A stretch of 64,000 nucleotides of DNA from Diospyros lotus (Eukaryota; Streptophyta; Magnoliopsida; Ericales; Ebenaceae): NCBI RefSeq assembly GCF_014633365.1, contig NC_068350.1, positions 35,145,119 to 35,209,118 of the forward strand. The letters are read 5' to 3'. The notes beneath the pieces are model-generated. The model was not told where the DNA came from and did not search any database. It saw nothing but the letters and a program-made list of their open reading frames with translations. Positions 11,715 through 22,989 of the stretch are shown in pieces (the first letter of the stretch is position 1; each line of letters opens with the position of its first letter). The position numbers were made by a program, and so were the translations under genes.

Positions 11715-13241
11715 TCAAAGCATGATGGCACTAACATTACCCCTCGGATTGGCAACTAGTTGTGAAGGAAGCTGCCCTGAACCTTGACTCCTTAGCTCAT
11801 TGATGTTTGTAGCTAGCTGGCCTATTTGGGTCTCCAAATTCTGAATTGTGGTTTCTGTCTTTTGCTGGAATTGGAGTGTATTGGCTGCTAGTTGTTTAAC
11901 AAGATCATCCAAGCTAGGTTCAGACTTGGGTAATGGAGGTGCTTGTTGCATGGCTTGATTCGGTCTTGGTGGAGGAGCATGGTTGCTGGAAATTGAAGGA
12001 TGGAACCTCTGCTGAAATGGTTGATTCTGGTATGGCTGCTGCTGCACATGTTGATTGGAAGGGCCACCATATCTGAGGTTTGGATGGTCTCTCCAACCTG
12101 GATTGTAGGTAGGGGAAAATGGATCATATTTGTTTGGAGGTTGTGGTTGGCTGTGCTGCTGGTTTTGGAATGGTCTACCAGGAAAAATGCCTGCACAGGT
12201 CTCATTATTTTCTTGCAACTGTGGGCATTGGTCTGTTATATGGGATGGCAAGGAGAAAATGCCACAAAGTTGCAGCTGGGGTTGCTTTCTCTCTAATGCC
12301 AACTGCCTGACCATGGAAGCTAATTCCTCAAGCTTGTTTTCTATCCTTTGTTGGTCCATAGTGGCAGCCACACTGACTTCATTGATGGCTTTTGTAGGAG
12401 TGTTAATTCTGGTGCCAAACTGCTGGGCATTTTGTGCCATCTTTGATATCAACTCTTGTGCAGCTGCTGGGGTCTTCTCTGCCAAGGCTCCTCCACTTGC
12501 AGCATCTACCAAGTACCTGTCCATGGGGATTAAACCTTCATAGAGATATTGAATTAGGAGTTGGTCACTTATCTGATGGTGAGGACAGCTGGAACACAAC
12601 TTCTTGAATCTCTCCCAATACTCATGTAGAGTCTCACCACTCATCTGCCTTATACCACAAATTTCCTTCCTTATTGATGCTGTTCTGGAGGTTGGGAAGA
12701 ATTTTTCCAAGAAGATTCATTTCAATCCATCCCAGCTGGTAATGGCAGCTGGTGGCAGGTAGTAGAGCCAATCTTTGGCGGATCCATCAAGTGAGAATGG
12801 GAAGGCTCTCAGCTTGATTTGCTCTTCATCTACTCCTTGTGGCCGCATGGTTGAGCAAACAGCATGAAACTCTTTTAGATGCTTGTGCGGATCCTCTCCT
12901 ACAAGACCATGAAACTTGGGCATCAGTCCAGATTTGAGTTCAAAGTTAGCATCCAACTGTGGGTATTGAATACATAGGGGCGGATAATGCACATCAAGTG
13001 CAGCCAGCTCTCTAATGGTTCTACCATCCAAATGACCATGATTTCCATTATTGCCATTACCATTATTTCCATTACCATTATCTGCCATATTGATGAATTC
13101 TGGAATAGGTTCGGATGAAGTATTAGACACACTGTTAGGGTCAATCCTATCCCGAGACTTAAGCTCTCTAGCTTGCCTTCTAAGAGTGTTCTCTAACTCA
13201 AGATCCAAATCAAGTAATTTTTCCTTACAGGACCTGGTCAT
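11715..13241 (-). pseudogene. Athila gag
   Basis: Capsid protein frame from the Met at 13241 to the stop at 11715, with one internal TGA at 12717-12719 just before IFLEKFFPTSRT. N-terminal gag domain with KSGLMPKFHGLVGEDPHKHL and DWLYYLP; the middle has RKEICGIRQMSGETLHEYWERFKKLC; the C-terminal part is Gln/Pro-rich with a degenerate zinc knuckle (CGIFSLPSHITDQCP, first Cys missing). Length of about 508 codons is normal. The start is chosen as the first Met after the leader. The internal stop makes it a pseudogene. Confidence 0.9.
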
Positions 13242-14488
13242 GCACTAGAGATCAGCACAAAAATAGCACACAAAAATGGCCTATGCATACCAAGAAATCA
13301 AAAACTTAAAAACTCAAAAACACAAAAACACATCAAACAAGAAGCCCTTAGATGATTTTTTTCATGCAATTTTTCACAAAATTTCAACACAAAAAAACAT
13401 TGAGGGATCTAAAAACACTAAAAACCACACAAAATGGCCCAAAAAGTGGTCTAAACGTTGGAATTTGGCCAAAAAACAGTCTCCTCACTACATAAAAGTG
13501 ACTCTTGATCCTCACATCCCAATTTCTTTGGACACCAAAAATTAGCTCAATCGGAGCAAGTGGAAGGTGTGAACAGTAACTGGGAAAACTAATTTTCCCT
13601 CAAACCGGCTCCTATTTTGCCTCAGAAACCACTCTATATGCAAGAAAACATCAAGGGGGCATATGGACTTGAAAGAATATCAAGTAGGGATGAGAAAGAA
13701 AGAGGATAGAACCGGTATCTTGATCTCAATCCTTAAATCTTGCTATCTGTCATGGAGGTGGTCAAAAACGCTGGCAAATGGAAGGGTGCTGTGGCTGATC
13801 TTCTCTTGGTTGCAGCTGCTGGTGCCTATCTGCCAAACGAAAAGAAGATTAGTGGGAACGTTAAAAGGAATGCTAAAAGAGAAAATAAAAGGAATGTTAA
13901 AAGAGAAAATAAAAGGAATGTCCTCTTGGTCAGGTGATCTGCTGTCAGAGGCAGAAAAGTGGGCTTCAGCTTTCTCTAAATAAAGGCAAAATGGTTATGC
14001 TCCTGATCTGCTGCAGCCCCTTTTTTGTTGGGTTGTCTACTTGCTGTGAGCTTGCTTTTCAACACCTATCAGAGCACATGAAGATCAGACAAGGTAGTGA
14101 TGATGAAAACCAGACCAGAGAAGGACTGCAGGTGTCTTTTTGCTTTTTCAGTTGCTGCAGGGTTGCTTTTCCAGTTGCAGGTCGTGCAGCCCTCTCCAAT
14201 AGCCACTTCTTTGTTCAAAAATAATTCTAGAAATAAGAAAATAGAAAAGGAAAATACACACACACGAAAAGAAGATCAAAAAGGCAAATAAGGCTTTTCT
14301 GTTGCTGCTTGCTATCAGTTTATCTCAAGAACAAAACACAGAATAGCTCTTCAAGTTTGTGAGCAACAACTGATAACCTTATCACCAAGAACAAAAAATA
14401 GACAAAACACTCAAACAAGAAAAGAAAAGAAAACAAAACAAACAGAAAATAGGGTCGGTCCTCTATGTTTTTAGAAGAAAAACTTGGC
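13242..14488 (-). other. Athila untranslated leader
   Basis: 1.2 kb between primer site and gag on the - strand. It contains a short tandem array near 13861-13920 (aaaaggaatgttaaaagag-type units, about three copies). No supported gene; + strand frames here are shadows or random. Confidence 0.65.
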
Positions 14489-14506
14489 TCCCCGGCAACG
14501 GCGCCA
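14489..14506 (-). other. Athila primer binding site
   Basis: On the - strand TGGCGCCGTTGCCGGGGA, the primer site typical of Athila/Tat elements (complementary to the 3' end of a tRNA, usually given as tRNA-Asp). It lies a few bases inside the 5' LTR end. Confidence 0.9.
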
Positions 14507-14512
14507 AAATTC

Positions 14513-15742
14513 TGGCCGGCTGTCGAACCACTCCAGAATTAGTATCTATATATCTCTTCTCTTCTCTAGTTTGCAGCAAAGTGCACCCTAGGTCATCTCT
14601 CACAAGGATCCTCACCTTCTTCTACCAACAAGGAGAACCAATATAAACAACAGTTTGTTCAGGGGGGGGTTTGACAGAAAACTAAGTAACAAAACAGAAA
14701 CAAAATGAGAGATGAAAATCAATAAATGAAATGCAACCGGCTATATATTTGTCCCCTATGTGAAATCTTCCTTATCCTACCTATAAATATTGGCTTGTTA
14801 GATGTTTTAATCTCTGGATATCAAACTTAAAGCATCCCCAACAACCGTCTAAGGATTAGAATGATTGGAATAACAAAATGAATACAGAAATGTCTTATAA
14901 ACAAAATGCAACCATTCACTCTCTATTCAACCTATCCGGAGCTATGCAAGAACAACCATTCAAGCACATTATATTCACTTCCGAGATGTTGTACCAACCG
15001 GCTACAACATTCTGTTCTCTTAAGCATTTAACAGAAAATGAATCCATGCAAATTCACACAAACCTGCCATGAACTCCATGCATTCACAAATCTGCTCAAA
15101 CTAAACCAAATGGAAATGAATAAGAAAAAAACAACAAACCAGGTTTTTGCAGCTCATCCGGGACTCAGATTCCACATGGGTTCAAGATACACAACCAGCT
15201 ACAATAGCTCTAGCCTTCCATTACAGCAAGAAAAACAAAATGGAGACAAAAAAAATGAAGAGAAATAGAAAATGCTAACAACAATAAAAACAACCAGAAT
15301 CTCTTCTCCTTCTCCTCTCTTCTCCCCCCTGGAAATAAATGCTAAGAGGCCTTAAATACATGGCTAAGAAAGGAAAAGCTAGGAAGGCTAGGGTTGGGTC
15401 TAGCCCAACAGAAAAGAAAAGAAACAAAAGGGAGGTAAGTGAGCCCAAAACAGCAAAATCGAGCAGCCCAAATCTGCTCCTTGAAAGTGAGCCCAAGGCC
15501 GGCCTACCCTTATGAAGTTCGAAATGAGCCACTTCAAGCCTTTTCCAACTGCTTCTCTAGCCCATCCAATATTCCCTAAAGCTAAGCAAGCTTGGATCCA
15601 TAGAAGTAAGATAGAAAATAGTGTAAGGATGATTTGAAGTATAATAAAATAGAAATCATGAAAGATCAGCAAAAATTACTTCAAATAGCGTAATAAGACT
15701 GAGGTGAAATGCCACAATATAGCATAAATATGCATGCTATCA
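14513..15742 (-). repeat. Athila 5' LTR
   Basis: 1230-bp LTR, upstream copy for the - strand element, nearly identical to 5061-6325. It lacks a 35-bp stretch between two gcccaag words, which the other LTR retains, so it suffered a deletion between short direct repeats after insertion. Confidence 0.9.
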
Positions 15743-15898
15743 GGTGAACCACGGTAAAATCTCTCATGTTCATTACTTTTTGTTTTTGCATGTTTACTGT
15801 TTGTATTTATTTTCAATACCGATTGTACCTCTGTTGTTGGGCTAGAAAGGGCTTCAGTGGTATTTGTGTGGGTGTGCGTTTCTGTATTTTGTGCAACA
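15743..15898 (+). repeat. Copia 5' LTR, second part
   Basis: Remaining 156 bases of the copia 5' LTR, matching 20844-20999 (ggtgaaccacggtaaaat to gtgcaaca). With 4428-5057 it sums to about 786 bp, against 785 for the 3' LTR. Confidence 0.9.
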
Positions 15899-15900
15899 AG

Positions 15901-15913
15901 TGGTATCAGAGCC
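15901..15913 (+). other. Copia primer binding site
   Basis: TGGTATCAGAGCC, exact initiator tRNA-Met primer site, two bases after the LTR end. Confidence 0.95.
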
Positions 15914-16107
15914 ATTTCTTTGATACGCACTGTGTGAGTCCTTGATTTTTTTATTCCACTCAAAGTCGGTTTAAGGTTGCTAGTGACTTGGTTAGTCCTA
16001 TTTTTTGAGCATCTAGGGTTTTCTAAAGAGTCACGGTCGGTGGGTGTTTACTATGTGTCTCTGTTAGTGTCTAGGGTTTCAATAGGATACCTTCGTACAA
16101 GGCGAAG

Positions 16108-16868
16108 ATGACAACAACCCGATTTGAAATCGGAACATTTGATGGAAAGGGGGATTTCGGGAGTTGGAAAAAGAAGATGAGAGTATTACTCTCTCATCAC
16201 AAAGTGCTCATTGCACTTGAATCGAATGACAGAAAATGGTCCACTAAGCAATCAGCCAGGATCGATGAGATGAGGGAGAAGGTATTCAACCTGATAGTTC
16301 TCCATTTGGAGGATATGGTTATCAGAAAAGTAGACGATATGATTAACCCCCTTTATTTATGGAATAGGCTTGAATCTTTGTATGTTGTTGTTTCTGCTCC
16401 TAACTTATTTTATTTGAAAGGTATGCTATTCAATTTTAAAATGAATGCATCGAAATCTATGGATGATAATATAGATGAATTCACTAAACTTACATTAATG
16501 TTAAGAGGAACTGACTAAGCCTTAGGGGATACTAGTGAGGCAATGATATTATTAAACTCATTACCTGATGATTACAATGTAGTTAAACATGCTTTACAGT
16601 ACACTGGTATTGTGCCTACATTAGAACTTGTAATTTTTGGTATCAAGGCTAGGGAATTAGAACTTCACACTTCTAAAAAACCTGGTAACAACTTATTTGT
16701 AAAGGGAAAATTTGGAAAGGGTCAGAGTAGTTCAAACAACAATCAGAATGGGGGGTACAGGACATAAGGGAAAACAAACTGGAAAGAAGGGAAAACAAAA
16801 ACAATCTAAATGGAAATGCTACCACTGTGGAAAAGAGGGTCATATCAAAAAATACTGCTATGATTTTA
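16108..16868 (+). pseudogene. Copia gag
   Basis: Starts at ATG 16108 with TTTRFEIGTFDGKGDFGSWK, a copia gag start resembling Tnt1/Tork elements. A stop TAA lies at 16516-16518, the frame continues to 16767, then shifts by one in the 16712-16767 overlap. The zinc knuckle CYHCGKEGHIKKYC (16818-16859) is intact. Gag packages element RNA. Confidence 0.88.
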
Positions 16869-16919
16869 TTAAGAAACAAAAACATGGTGGGAATGTTATA
16901 GTAGCTGACAGTAACTCAA

Positions 16920-17173
16920 ATTCTTTAGCTGAAGTTTTAAATATCTCTTGTACAGCTACTGTAAATGAATGGATTATGGATTTTGGATGCTCTTTTCACA
17001 TGTGTCCAAATATAGATTGGTTTCAAAACTTTAGCATGAAAGAAACTGGCACTGTTTTTATGGGAAATAATCATTCATGCAAAATTAAAGGTATAGGTGA
17101 CATCTCTCTGAAACTACATGATAACAAAATTAGAATATTAACTGATGTGAGATATGTACCTAGATTAAAATGA
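16920..17173 (+). pseudogene. Copia protease
   Basis: Same frame as the zinc knuckle. The active-site region is WIMDFGCSFHMCP (16970-17008): the catalytic Asp (16979-16981) is kept but the usual Ser of DSG is Phe. It ends at TGA 17171-17173, where the family has Arg before NLISLG. Confidence 0.8.
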
Positions 17174-18190
17174 AACTTGATTTCTCTTGGCACCTTAGAT
17201 GAATTAGGGTTTTCATATAAAGCTGAAAATGGTTTTCTGCATGTGTTTAAGGATGATGACCTTATTCTTTCTGGAACAAAGAAACATGATTTATATGTGT
17301 TGAATGGTTATTGTCATATTCCATCTACATGCATGGTTAAATTTCATAGAACAGATTTGTGGCACTTGAGACTTGGCCATATGAGCCAGAAAGGGTTATA
17401 GGCACTGTCCAACTAAGGCTACCTTGGTCCAATGTCTGCAGATGCCCTAGGCTTCTGTGAGCCATGTACACTAGGCAAGCAACACAGGTTGAGTTTCCCA
17501 AAGGGAACTCACCTGGCGAAGGTATGCGTAGAGTATTTGCATGCAGACCTTTGGGGTCCCTCCCAAGTTCCCTCACACAGCAGTAACAGGTATTTCTTGT
17601 CCATAATTGATGATTTTTCTAAAAAGGTATGGATATTTTTAATGAAATCTAAGGATCAAACTTTAGAGAAATTTAGATCACGGAAAACTATGATTGAAAA
17701 CCAAACTGATAGAAAGATCAAAACTCTAAGAACTGATAATGGATTGGAATTTTGTAATAGAGATTTTGATGAATTATGTAAAACCCATGGTATTCTTAAG
17801 CATAGAATAGTATGAAACACCCCTCAGCAAAATGGAGTTGCTAAGAGGATGAATAGAACCCTCTTAGAGAAGGTTAGATGTCTTTTGTTTACTGCTAGAA
17901 TGCCTAAAACTTTTTGGGGAGAAGCCCAATCTATGGCTACTCACATAGTGAATAGGAGCCCTTCTACTGTTATAAATTTTAAGTGTCTTGAAGAGCAATG
18001 GACTGGGAGAAAACTGAACTTAGACTATCTAAGAGTGTTTGGTTGTGAAGCCTATGCCCATCAATCAGTAGGAAAGTTAGACCCAGGGCTATTAAATGTG
18101 TCTTTGTGGGATATCAAGAGGAAACCAAGGGTTATAGGCTATGGGACAGAACTTTGGGTGGAGTTAAAATCATTATTAGCTGAGATGTAA
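17174..18190 (+). pseudogene. Copia integrase
   Basis: Zinc domain LWHLRLGHMSQKGL through CEPCTLGKQHR, then the core with Asp in HADLWGPS and Asp in RTDNGLEF. The third catalytic residue, Glu in the family's GVAERMNRT, is Lys here (AAG at 17843-17845). Stops at 17399-17401, 17414-17416 and 17813-17815 are in the same frame; after KLDP (about 18079) the frame shifts by one. The enzyme could not work even without the stops. Confidence 0.88.
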
Positions 18191-19240
18191 AATTTAATGA
18201 ATCAACTTTCCCATGCAAATCAGACAATAATGAAGATAACTCAATACCTAACAGCCCTAGTGAACTTATATTAGGTGGCAGTACCCAAATTGAGGTGGAG
18301 CAACAGGACTTTCCTACTACTCCACCCTCTAATGACCCTCACACTCTTGATGAGCCCTTAAACCAAGAAGAAACCTCTGATCAAGATAGTGATCATGAGG
18401 CTCAACCAGATGACCCGGAGGTTGAGGAGTATGACGCTCATCAACAAGACCTAAGTAATTATCAACTCACCAGAGACCGAGTGAGGAGATCAATCAGGCC
18501 TCCTGTTAGATATGCATATTCAGACCTAGTATTCTGTGCCTTAGTTGCCAGAATGGAAATGAGGAGTAGTGAGGAGGCTATCAGATCGCATGACAGCATT
18601 AAGTGGAAATAGACTATGGATGATGAAATGACCTCTTTAAAGGTCAATGAGACTTGGAAACTAGTTTCAAGACCTGATAAGCAAAAGTTAATTAAATGTA
18701 AATGGTTGTTTAAACTTAAAGAAGGGATGTCTCCATCTGATCCTCTAAGATTTAAAGCAAGACTTGTAGCTAAAGGTTTTTCTCAAAGAGAAGGAATAGA
18801 CTACATTGAAATCTTTTCACCAGTAGTTAAATTCAAAACCATACATATGATGCTTGCTGTTGTAGTGCAATTTGACTTAGAACTTGAACAAATGGATGTC
18901 AAAACTGCATTTTTACATGGAGACATAGATGAAATAATTTACATGGAATAACCTGCTAGGCACATTGACAAAAATCATCTTGATCATGTCTGCTTACTCA
19001 AAAAATTATTGTATGGATTAAAACAATCTCCTAGGTAATGGTATAAAAAATTTGATAATTTTGCTGCTGAGATTGGTTTTAATCGAAGTAAATATGATAG
19101 TTGTTTTTACTACATACTGTCTGATATCCATGTTTATCTTTTACTATATGTTGATGATATCTTTATTATTAGCAAGTCTAAGTCAAAGATTTATGAGTTA
19201 AAGTCACTGTTAAACACTAACTTTGACATGAAAGACTAAA
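18191..19240 (+). pseudogene. Copia reverse transcriptase
   Basis: Acidic linker (18295-18540), then RT with TWKLVSRPDKQKLIKCKWLF, GIDYIEIFSPV and the catalytic YVDDI (19147-19161). Stops at 18610-18612, 18949-18951 and about 19036 (CAA-to-TAA type), then a frame break at about 19237 with a likely small deletion. Confidence 0.9.
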
Positions 19241-20116
19241 CCAGCTAAGAAAATCATAGGGATGATAGTAGAAAGAGATAGAAGTAAAAGCAAACTAAAA
19301 ATACACCGGCATGATTACCTTCTTAAAACGGTTCAAAAATTTGGTATGGCTGAGTGTAAAACTGTTAATGTTCCCTTAGCTGGACATTTTATATTGTCTA
19401 AAACTCAGTGTCCATCATCTGAATCAGAAACTCTTAAAATGGAAAATATACCATATGCAAATGTAATAGGAGCCATAATGTATTCCATGATAAGCACTAT
19501 GTCAGACCTAGCATATTCAATATCCCTACTTAGTAGGTTTATATCCAATCCTGGAAGAATTCACTGGGAAGCTTTAAAATATGTATTAAAATACATTAAT
19601 GGTTCATTATATGTTGGCTTAAACTTTGAGAAAAGAAATGATATGCTTGACCTAGTAGGATATGTAGACTCAGACTTTGCAGGAGATAGGGACTCCCGTA
19701 AGTCCACCATAGTATATTTCTTCACATTGGGTGGTAACTGTTTTAGCTGGAAGTCACAATTGCAGCCTTTGGATACCCTGTCTTCGACTGAAGCAAAGTA
19801 TGTGACTGTTACTGATGCTTTTAAGGAAGCCATTTGGCTTCAAGGACTGTTGCGGGAAATCAAGCTTCTTCAAGGTAAGGTTAAGGTATTTTCTGATCAC
19901 CAGAGTGCTATTCATTTATGTAAAAATCATGTTTATTATGAAAGAACTAAACATGTTGATGTTAAATTTCACTTTGTAAGAAATCAGGTGAGTGATGGAA
20001 TTGTTGTAATCATTAAAGTGCCTACTGAGGATAACCCAGCCGACATTGGAACAAAGGTAGTGACTGCAGCTAAGTTCAAGCACTGCTTGGGCTTGTTGCA
20101 TGTCGAAGTAGGTTAG
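19241..20116 (+). pseudogene. Copia RNase H
   Basis: Open for 284 codons. It contains the copia RNase H motifs SDFAGDRDSRKST, SSTEAKYV and DNPADIGTK. It would degrade the RNA strand during reverse transcription. It is the longest intact stretch of this element. Confidence 0.9.
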
Positions 20117-20200
20117 TTAACCTACATGAGCAGTGAAGGTGAGAATATGAGCATGCTGTACATAATATGAGTGTGAGGTTACCCACCTGCTTAATGCTTC

Positions 20201-20214
20201 AAGGTGGAGATTGA
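20201..20214 (+). other. Copia polypurine tract
   Basis: AAGGTGGAGATTGA directly before the 3' LTR (TGTTTATATG), the standard copia second-strand primer. Confidence 0.85.
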
Positions 20215-20999
20215 TGTTTATATGTGAAGCATCAATGCGACACCGTTTATGGCCAGAGCTAGAAGGTCACATAGGCAACCTTGGGCTACCTTTTGGCGCC
20301 CGATGGATGGCCACATGGCAACCATCCGTGCTTTCCAGATGGCACCTATCCGACCATTCCGTGCTCAGAAATATCGTGTTGCACGAATTAAATCTCAGCC
20401 CTCCATCCTACTTTATGCTGCCTCATCTCATCCGTCCAAGATAGCTATTTATCTCTCTTTCTCTCTCTCTCTCTATCAGGATTTGAAGCAGCATCTGATA
20501 TACCCGATTTCGCCATTGACAGAACAAAGAAGGTAAGGCCGAGGATCATAGAGAGAAAAGAGGGGAAGAAGGTAAGCTCTTCGGGTGCTGTTTCGATTAG
20601 AGGAAGTCTTGTGGCTTTCCTCGTCTTGTTAGTAAAGCTCTGTACATGATTTATGTATGCATGATTTTCTTTTTGGTTTGATAGTTTTTCCCTAATCTAT
20701 ATTAGTGATTTTGGGCTATTTTGTTTATCAAATTTATATTGTACAGAGTGTTTTGTGAGCTTCTTCCGTGGGTGTAATCTCTATTTCTCATATAGTGCTG
20801 TGAGCTTTTCTCATCGGAGCTCAACGTGGACGTAACCCATTTGGGAGAACCAAAGTAAAATCTCTGGTGTTCATTACTCTCTTTTTTTGCATGTCTGTCA
20901 TTTATGTTTATTTTTAGTACCGATTATATCTCTGTTGTTGGGTTAGAAAGGGCTTCAGTGGTATCTGTGTGGGTGTGCGTTTCTGTATTTTGTGCAACA
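20215..20999 (+). repeat. Copia 3' LTR
   Basis: 785 bp, TGTTTATATG to GTGCAACA, followed by the target duplication ACTTT (21000-21004) and then MED26-like exon 1. It shows the LTR uninterrupted, including the sequence tttgggagaacc where the Athila inserted in the other copy. Confidence 0.92.
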
Positions 21000-21004
21000 A
21001 CTTT

Positions 21005-22362
21005 CAACGCTCCAACTTTGACATCTTCGATATCATCTAGTATGCTATCATGGTGGTGACCTCTGATTCGCCCCAGGAGTTCATATCAAGGAGGAATCAA
21101 ATTGCCCAGGCCTTATTTCCTTGCAAATTTGTTCAGTGTAAAGGGTGCAATAGTGTTGAGTTGGGCAGATGATAGAGTATGCAGTCTTACCTCTAGCTAG
21201 GCTTAAGTATTGATGTGTGTTAATGTTTTGATATGGCTGCTTAATTTCTTCAACGTTTCAATTGCTTGATAAAGGAATAATTGCATGCCAACATAGTTAC
21301 TATGTTTAACTCAATCAGATCTTTTATTTCCAGTCAAGATTGTTGATTTCTATAGCTTTGATGATGCTGTTAATGATGATTGTTGCCTAATCCGACTGAT
21401 TTGTTCATCCTTCCATTTAGTTGAATTTAGTTGAAACCATGTTGCTATTGGAATGCTCTTGTTCATAAGCTCCTAGTCATCTAGTATTTGCTACCAATTT
21501 GAATCGGGACAACACTAATTCAAATCATCTGGATTGCAGACTTTGGAAGGATATGATGGATTAGTGGTTCGATAGTGTCAAAATGGTTATCGTATGCAGG
21601 GTTTTCGTTTCTTGTTTTGGTTTGAGACTCAGTTGTTGATGGATATACATGAACTTGAGTTCTAATTTTGATACTTTACTCAACAGATTCAAAAGTTGCC
21701 CCAGAATCTGATAAAGCTAATGCATCATATGAAGATGAAGGGCTGCCTGTACCTCCATTGGAAGAAGAAGCTTTCTTTACTTTTCAAACTGCTCCAGTAG
21801 ACCTGTCCAAGGTGTGTGCATATATACATATATGTAGATATATATTTATATGTGTGTTGTGGGATTTTCTTATCTTTTTTCTATGATAAGAGATTGACAA
21901 TTTTCTTTTCTTTATTTTTGTTAATTGCACTTGCTTTAGTTCTTTGATGGCGTGGATGAAGTTGAAAGCAAGTTGAACTCAACATCTATATTTGAATGCC
22001 CCATTTCTTAGAGATTCCTAATGTTAATAAGGATTTTGTTGCAGACCTTCTGGACAGAAAGGAAGAGGAAACACATAAATAAGAAATTATAATGAACAAA
22101 ATGGCAATAAATGGTGGCAATGATACGATATTCCAGGAGAAATCAGATGTTGCCGAAATACAAAAGAAACCACTTCAGGCTGCTCGACAAGATGTGAATA
22201 TTTCTTCATCACTACTTGTTTATAATATTCTTCTATATATCTGAACTTTGTGTTGTTAACTCTTTTTCTATTTTTGGTTCAATTAGAAGCTCGAGTGCTT
22301 AGATGAAAGTGGAAAACTTGAAGCTGCAAGGAGGACAGTCCGCGCGGGTTATAAACAAAATG
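21005..22362 (+). pseudogene. MED26: MED26-like copy A, remainder
   Basis: Continuation of the exon opened at 4383: SNFDIFDII, then a stop (CAG-to-TAG, 21038-21040), then SSDSPQEF-like sequence. At about 21165 exon 1 is fused directly to exon 3 by a deletion with GGG microhomology, losing the rest of exon 1, intron 1, exon 2 and intron 2. Downstream: exon 4 (from 21540, with GAG-to-TAG in the WKDMMDEW motif), exon 5 (21687-21811, EGLPVPPLEEEAFFTFQTA), exon 6 (21940-22193, starts FFDGVDEV, has stops) and exon 7 (22287-22362, KLECLDESGKLEAARR). The EGLP...AFF...LS-FFDG order is that of plant MED26 after its TFIIS N-terminal domain. This is the only copy that shows exons 6 and 7. Confidence 0.75.
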
Positions 22363-22989
22363 GTTATATACATCTATCCTCATTCAACCTACTTGCTTAG
22401 TTTATGTCTTTCATTATTTATTTTTCATTTATATATCATCATCAGCGATTCGGGCAATTTGTACTAAGACCCCAAGCAGTTTAAAAATATCTTTTTCTTT
22501 TGTTTAGAAAAAGGAAAACCATGGGTATTTTAAAAGATATTTTTAAACCCTAGAGAATCATCTCTTCACAAATAGTCTAAAATACTCGAGTTTGAGTACA
22601 ATTTGTCCTAATTTTTTTTTTTAATTTTTGAGTTGGGTTTATTTGTAATGCACCAAAAAAAATCTAGTAGGATTTCATCTATTATATTCTACTTTTTTTT
22701 AACTTTTCTTTGTTTTTATGTTAAAAAAAAAAAATAATTTTCTCAACCAAGATTCAATGTATATGTTGCAACTAGTAAGCTTCGGAAACAAGAATAGCGA
22801 TATAAATCCTAAATTGGAGGAGAAAATGGTGGGTCGAAGCATTGGGCATTGTGGTAATTTTAGCAGTTCGACCCATAATTTCAGCCTCACATCAAACTAA
22901 ATATCATTACTCTGAAAACAAATAAGCCAATACTTGGTCTTTTAACATGAATTTCTAGTAGCTACACACCACTCCTTGTTGTGATTGTA
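22363..22989. other. No gene recognised
   Basis: AT-rich sequence after the last recognisable MED26-like exon of copy A, with T-runs (about 22610-22620, 22688-22735). Frames at 22699-22900 overlap on both strands and look random. Confidence 0.5.

Larger units (their letters stand above)
5061..15742 (-). mobile_element. Ty3/gypsy Athila-type element
   Basis: About 10.7-kb gypsy element on the - strand inserted in the 5' LTR of the copia element. Order on its own strand: 5' LTR (14513-15742), primer site (14489-14506), 1.2-kb leader, gag (13241-11715), protease, RT-RNase H, integrase (to 7657), 1.3 kb without an ORF, polypurine tract (6326-6340), 3' LTR (5061-6325). RT, protease and the tRNA-Asp-like primer site fit the Athila lineage. 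No env-like ORF is present. LTRs start TGATAGC and differ at few sites plus one 35-bp deletion, so it is recent; still, gag-pol has three nonsense codons and one frameshift. Flanking duplications are imperfect (TTTCC and TCACC on the element strand; the uninterrupted copia 3' LTR has TCTCC there). Confidence 0.9.
4428..20999 (+). mobile_element. Ty1/copia element (Tork-like), split by Athila
   Basis: Complete but decayed copia retrotransposon on the + strand. Its 5' LTR is in two pieces (4428-5057 and 15743-15898) because an Athila element inserted into it; the 3' LTR is 20215-20999. LTRs start TGTT and end CAACA. The 5-bp duplications are ATTTT/ACTTT. Between the LTRs are a tRNA-Met primer site, gag, protease, integrase, RT, RNase H and a polypurine tract, in copia order (integrase before RT). 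LTR copies differ by roughly 8 percent in the first 150 bases by eye, so it is much older than the Athila inside it. The Tork/Tnt1-like lineage is a guess from the gag start; copia is certain. Confidence 0.9.

Noticed and set aside
9323..12543. + strand frames over the Athila gag-pol
   Set aside because: Antisense shadows of well-supported - strand gag, protease and RT domains.
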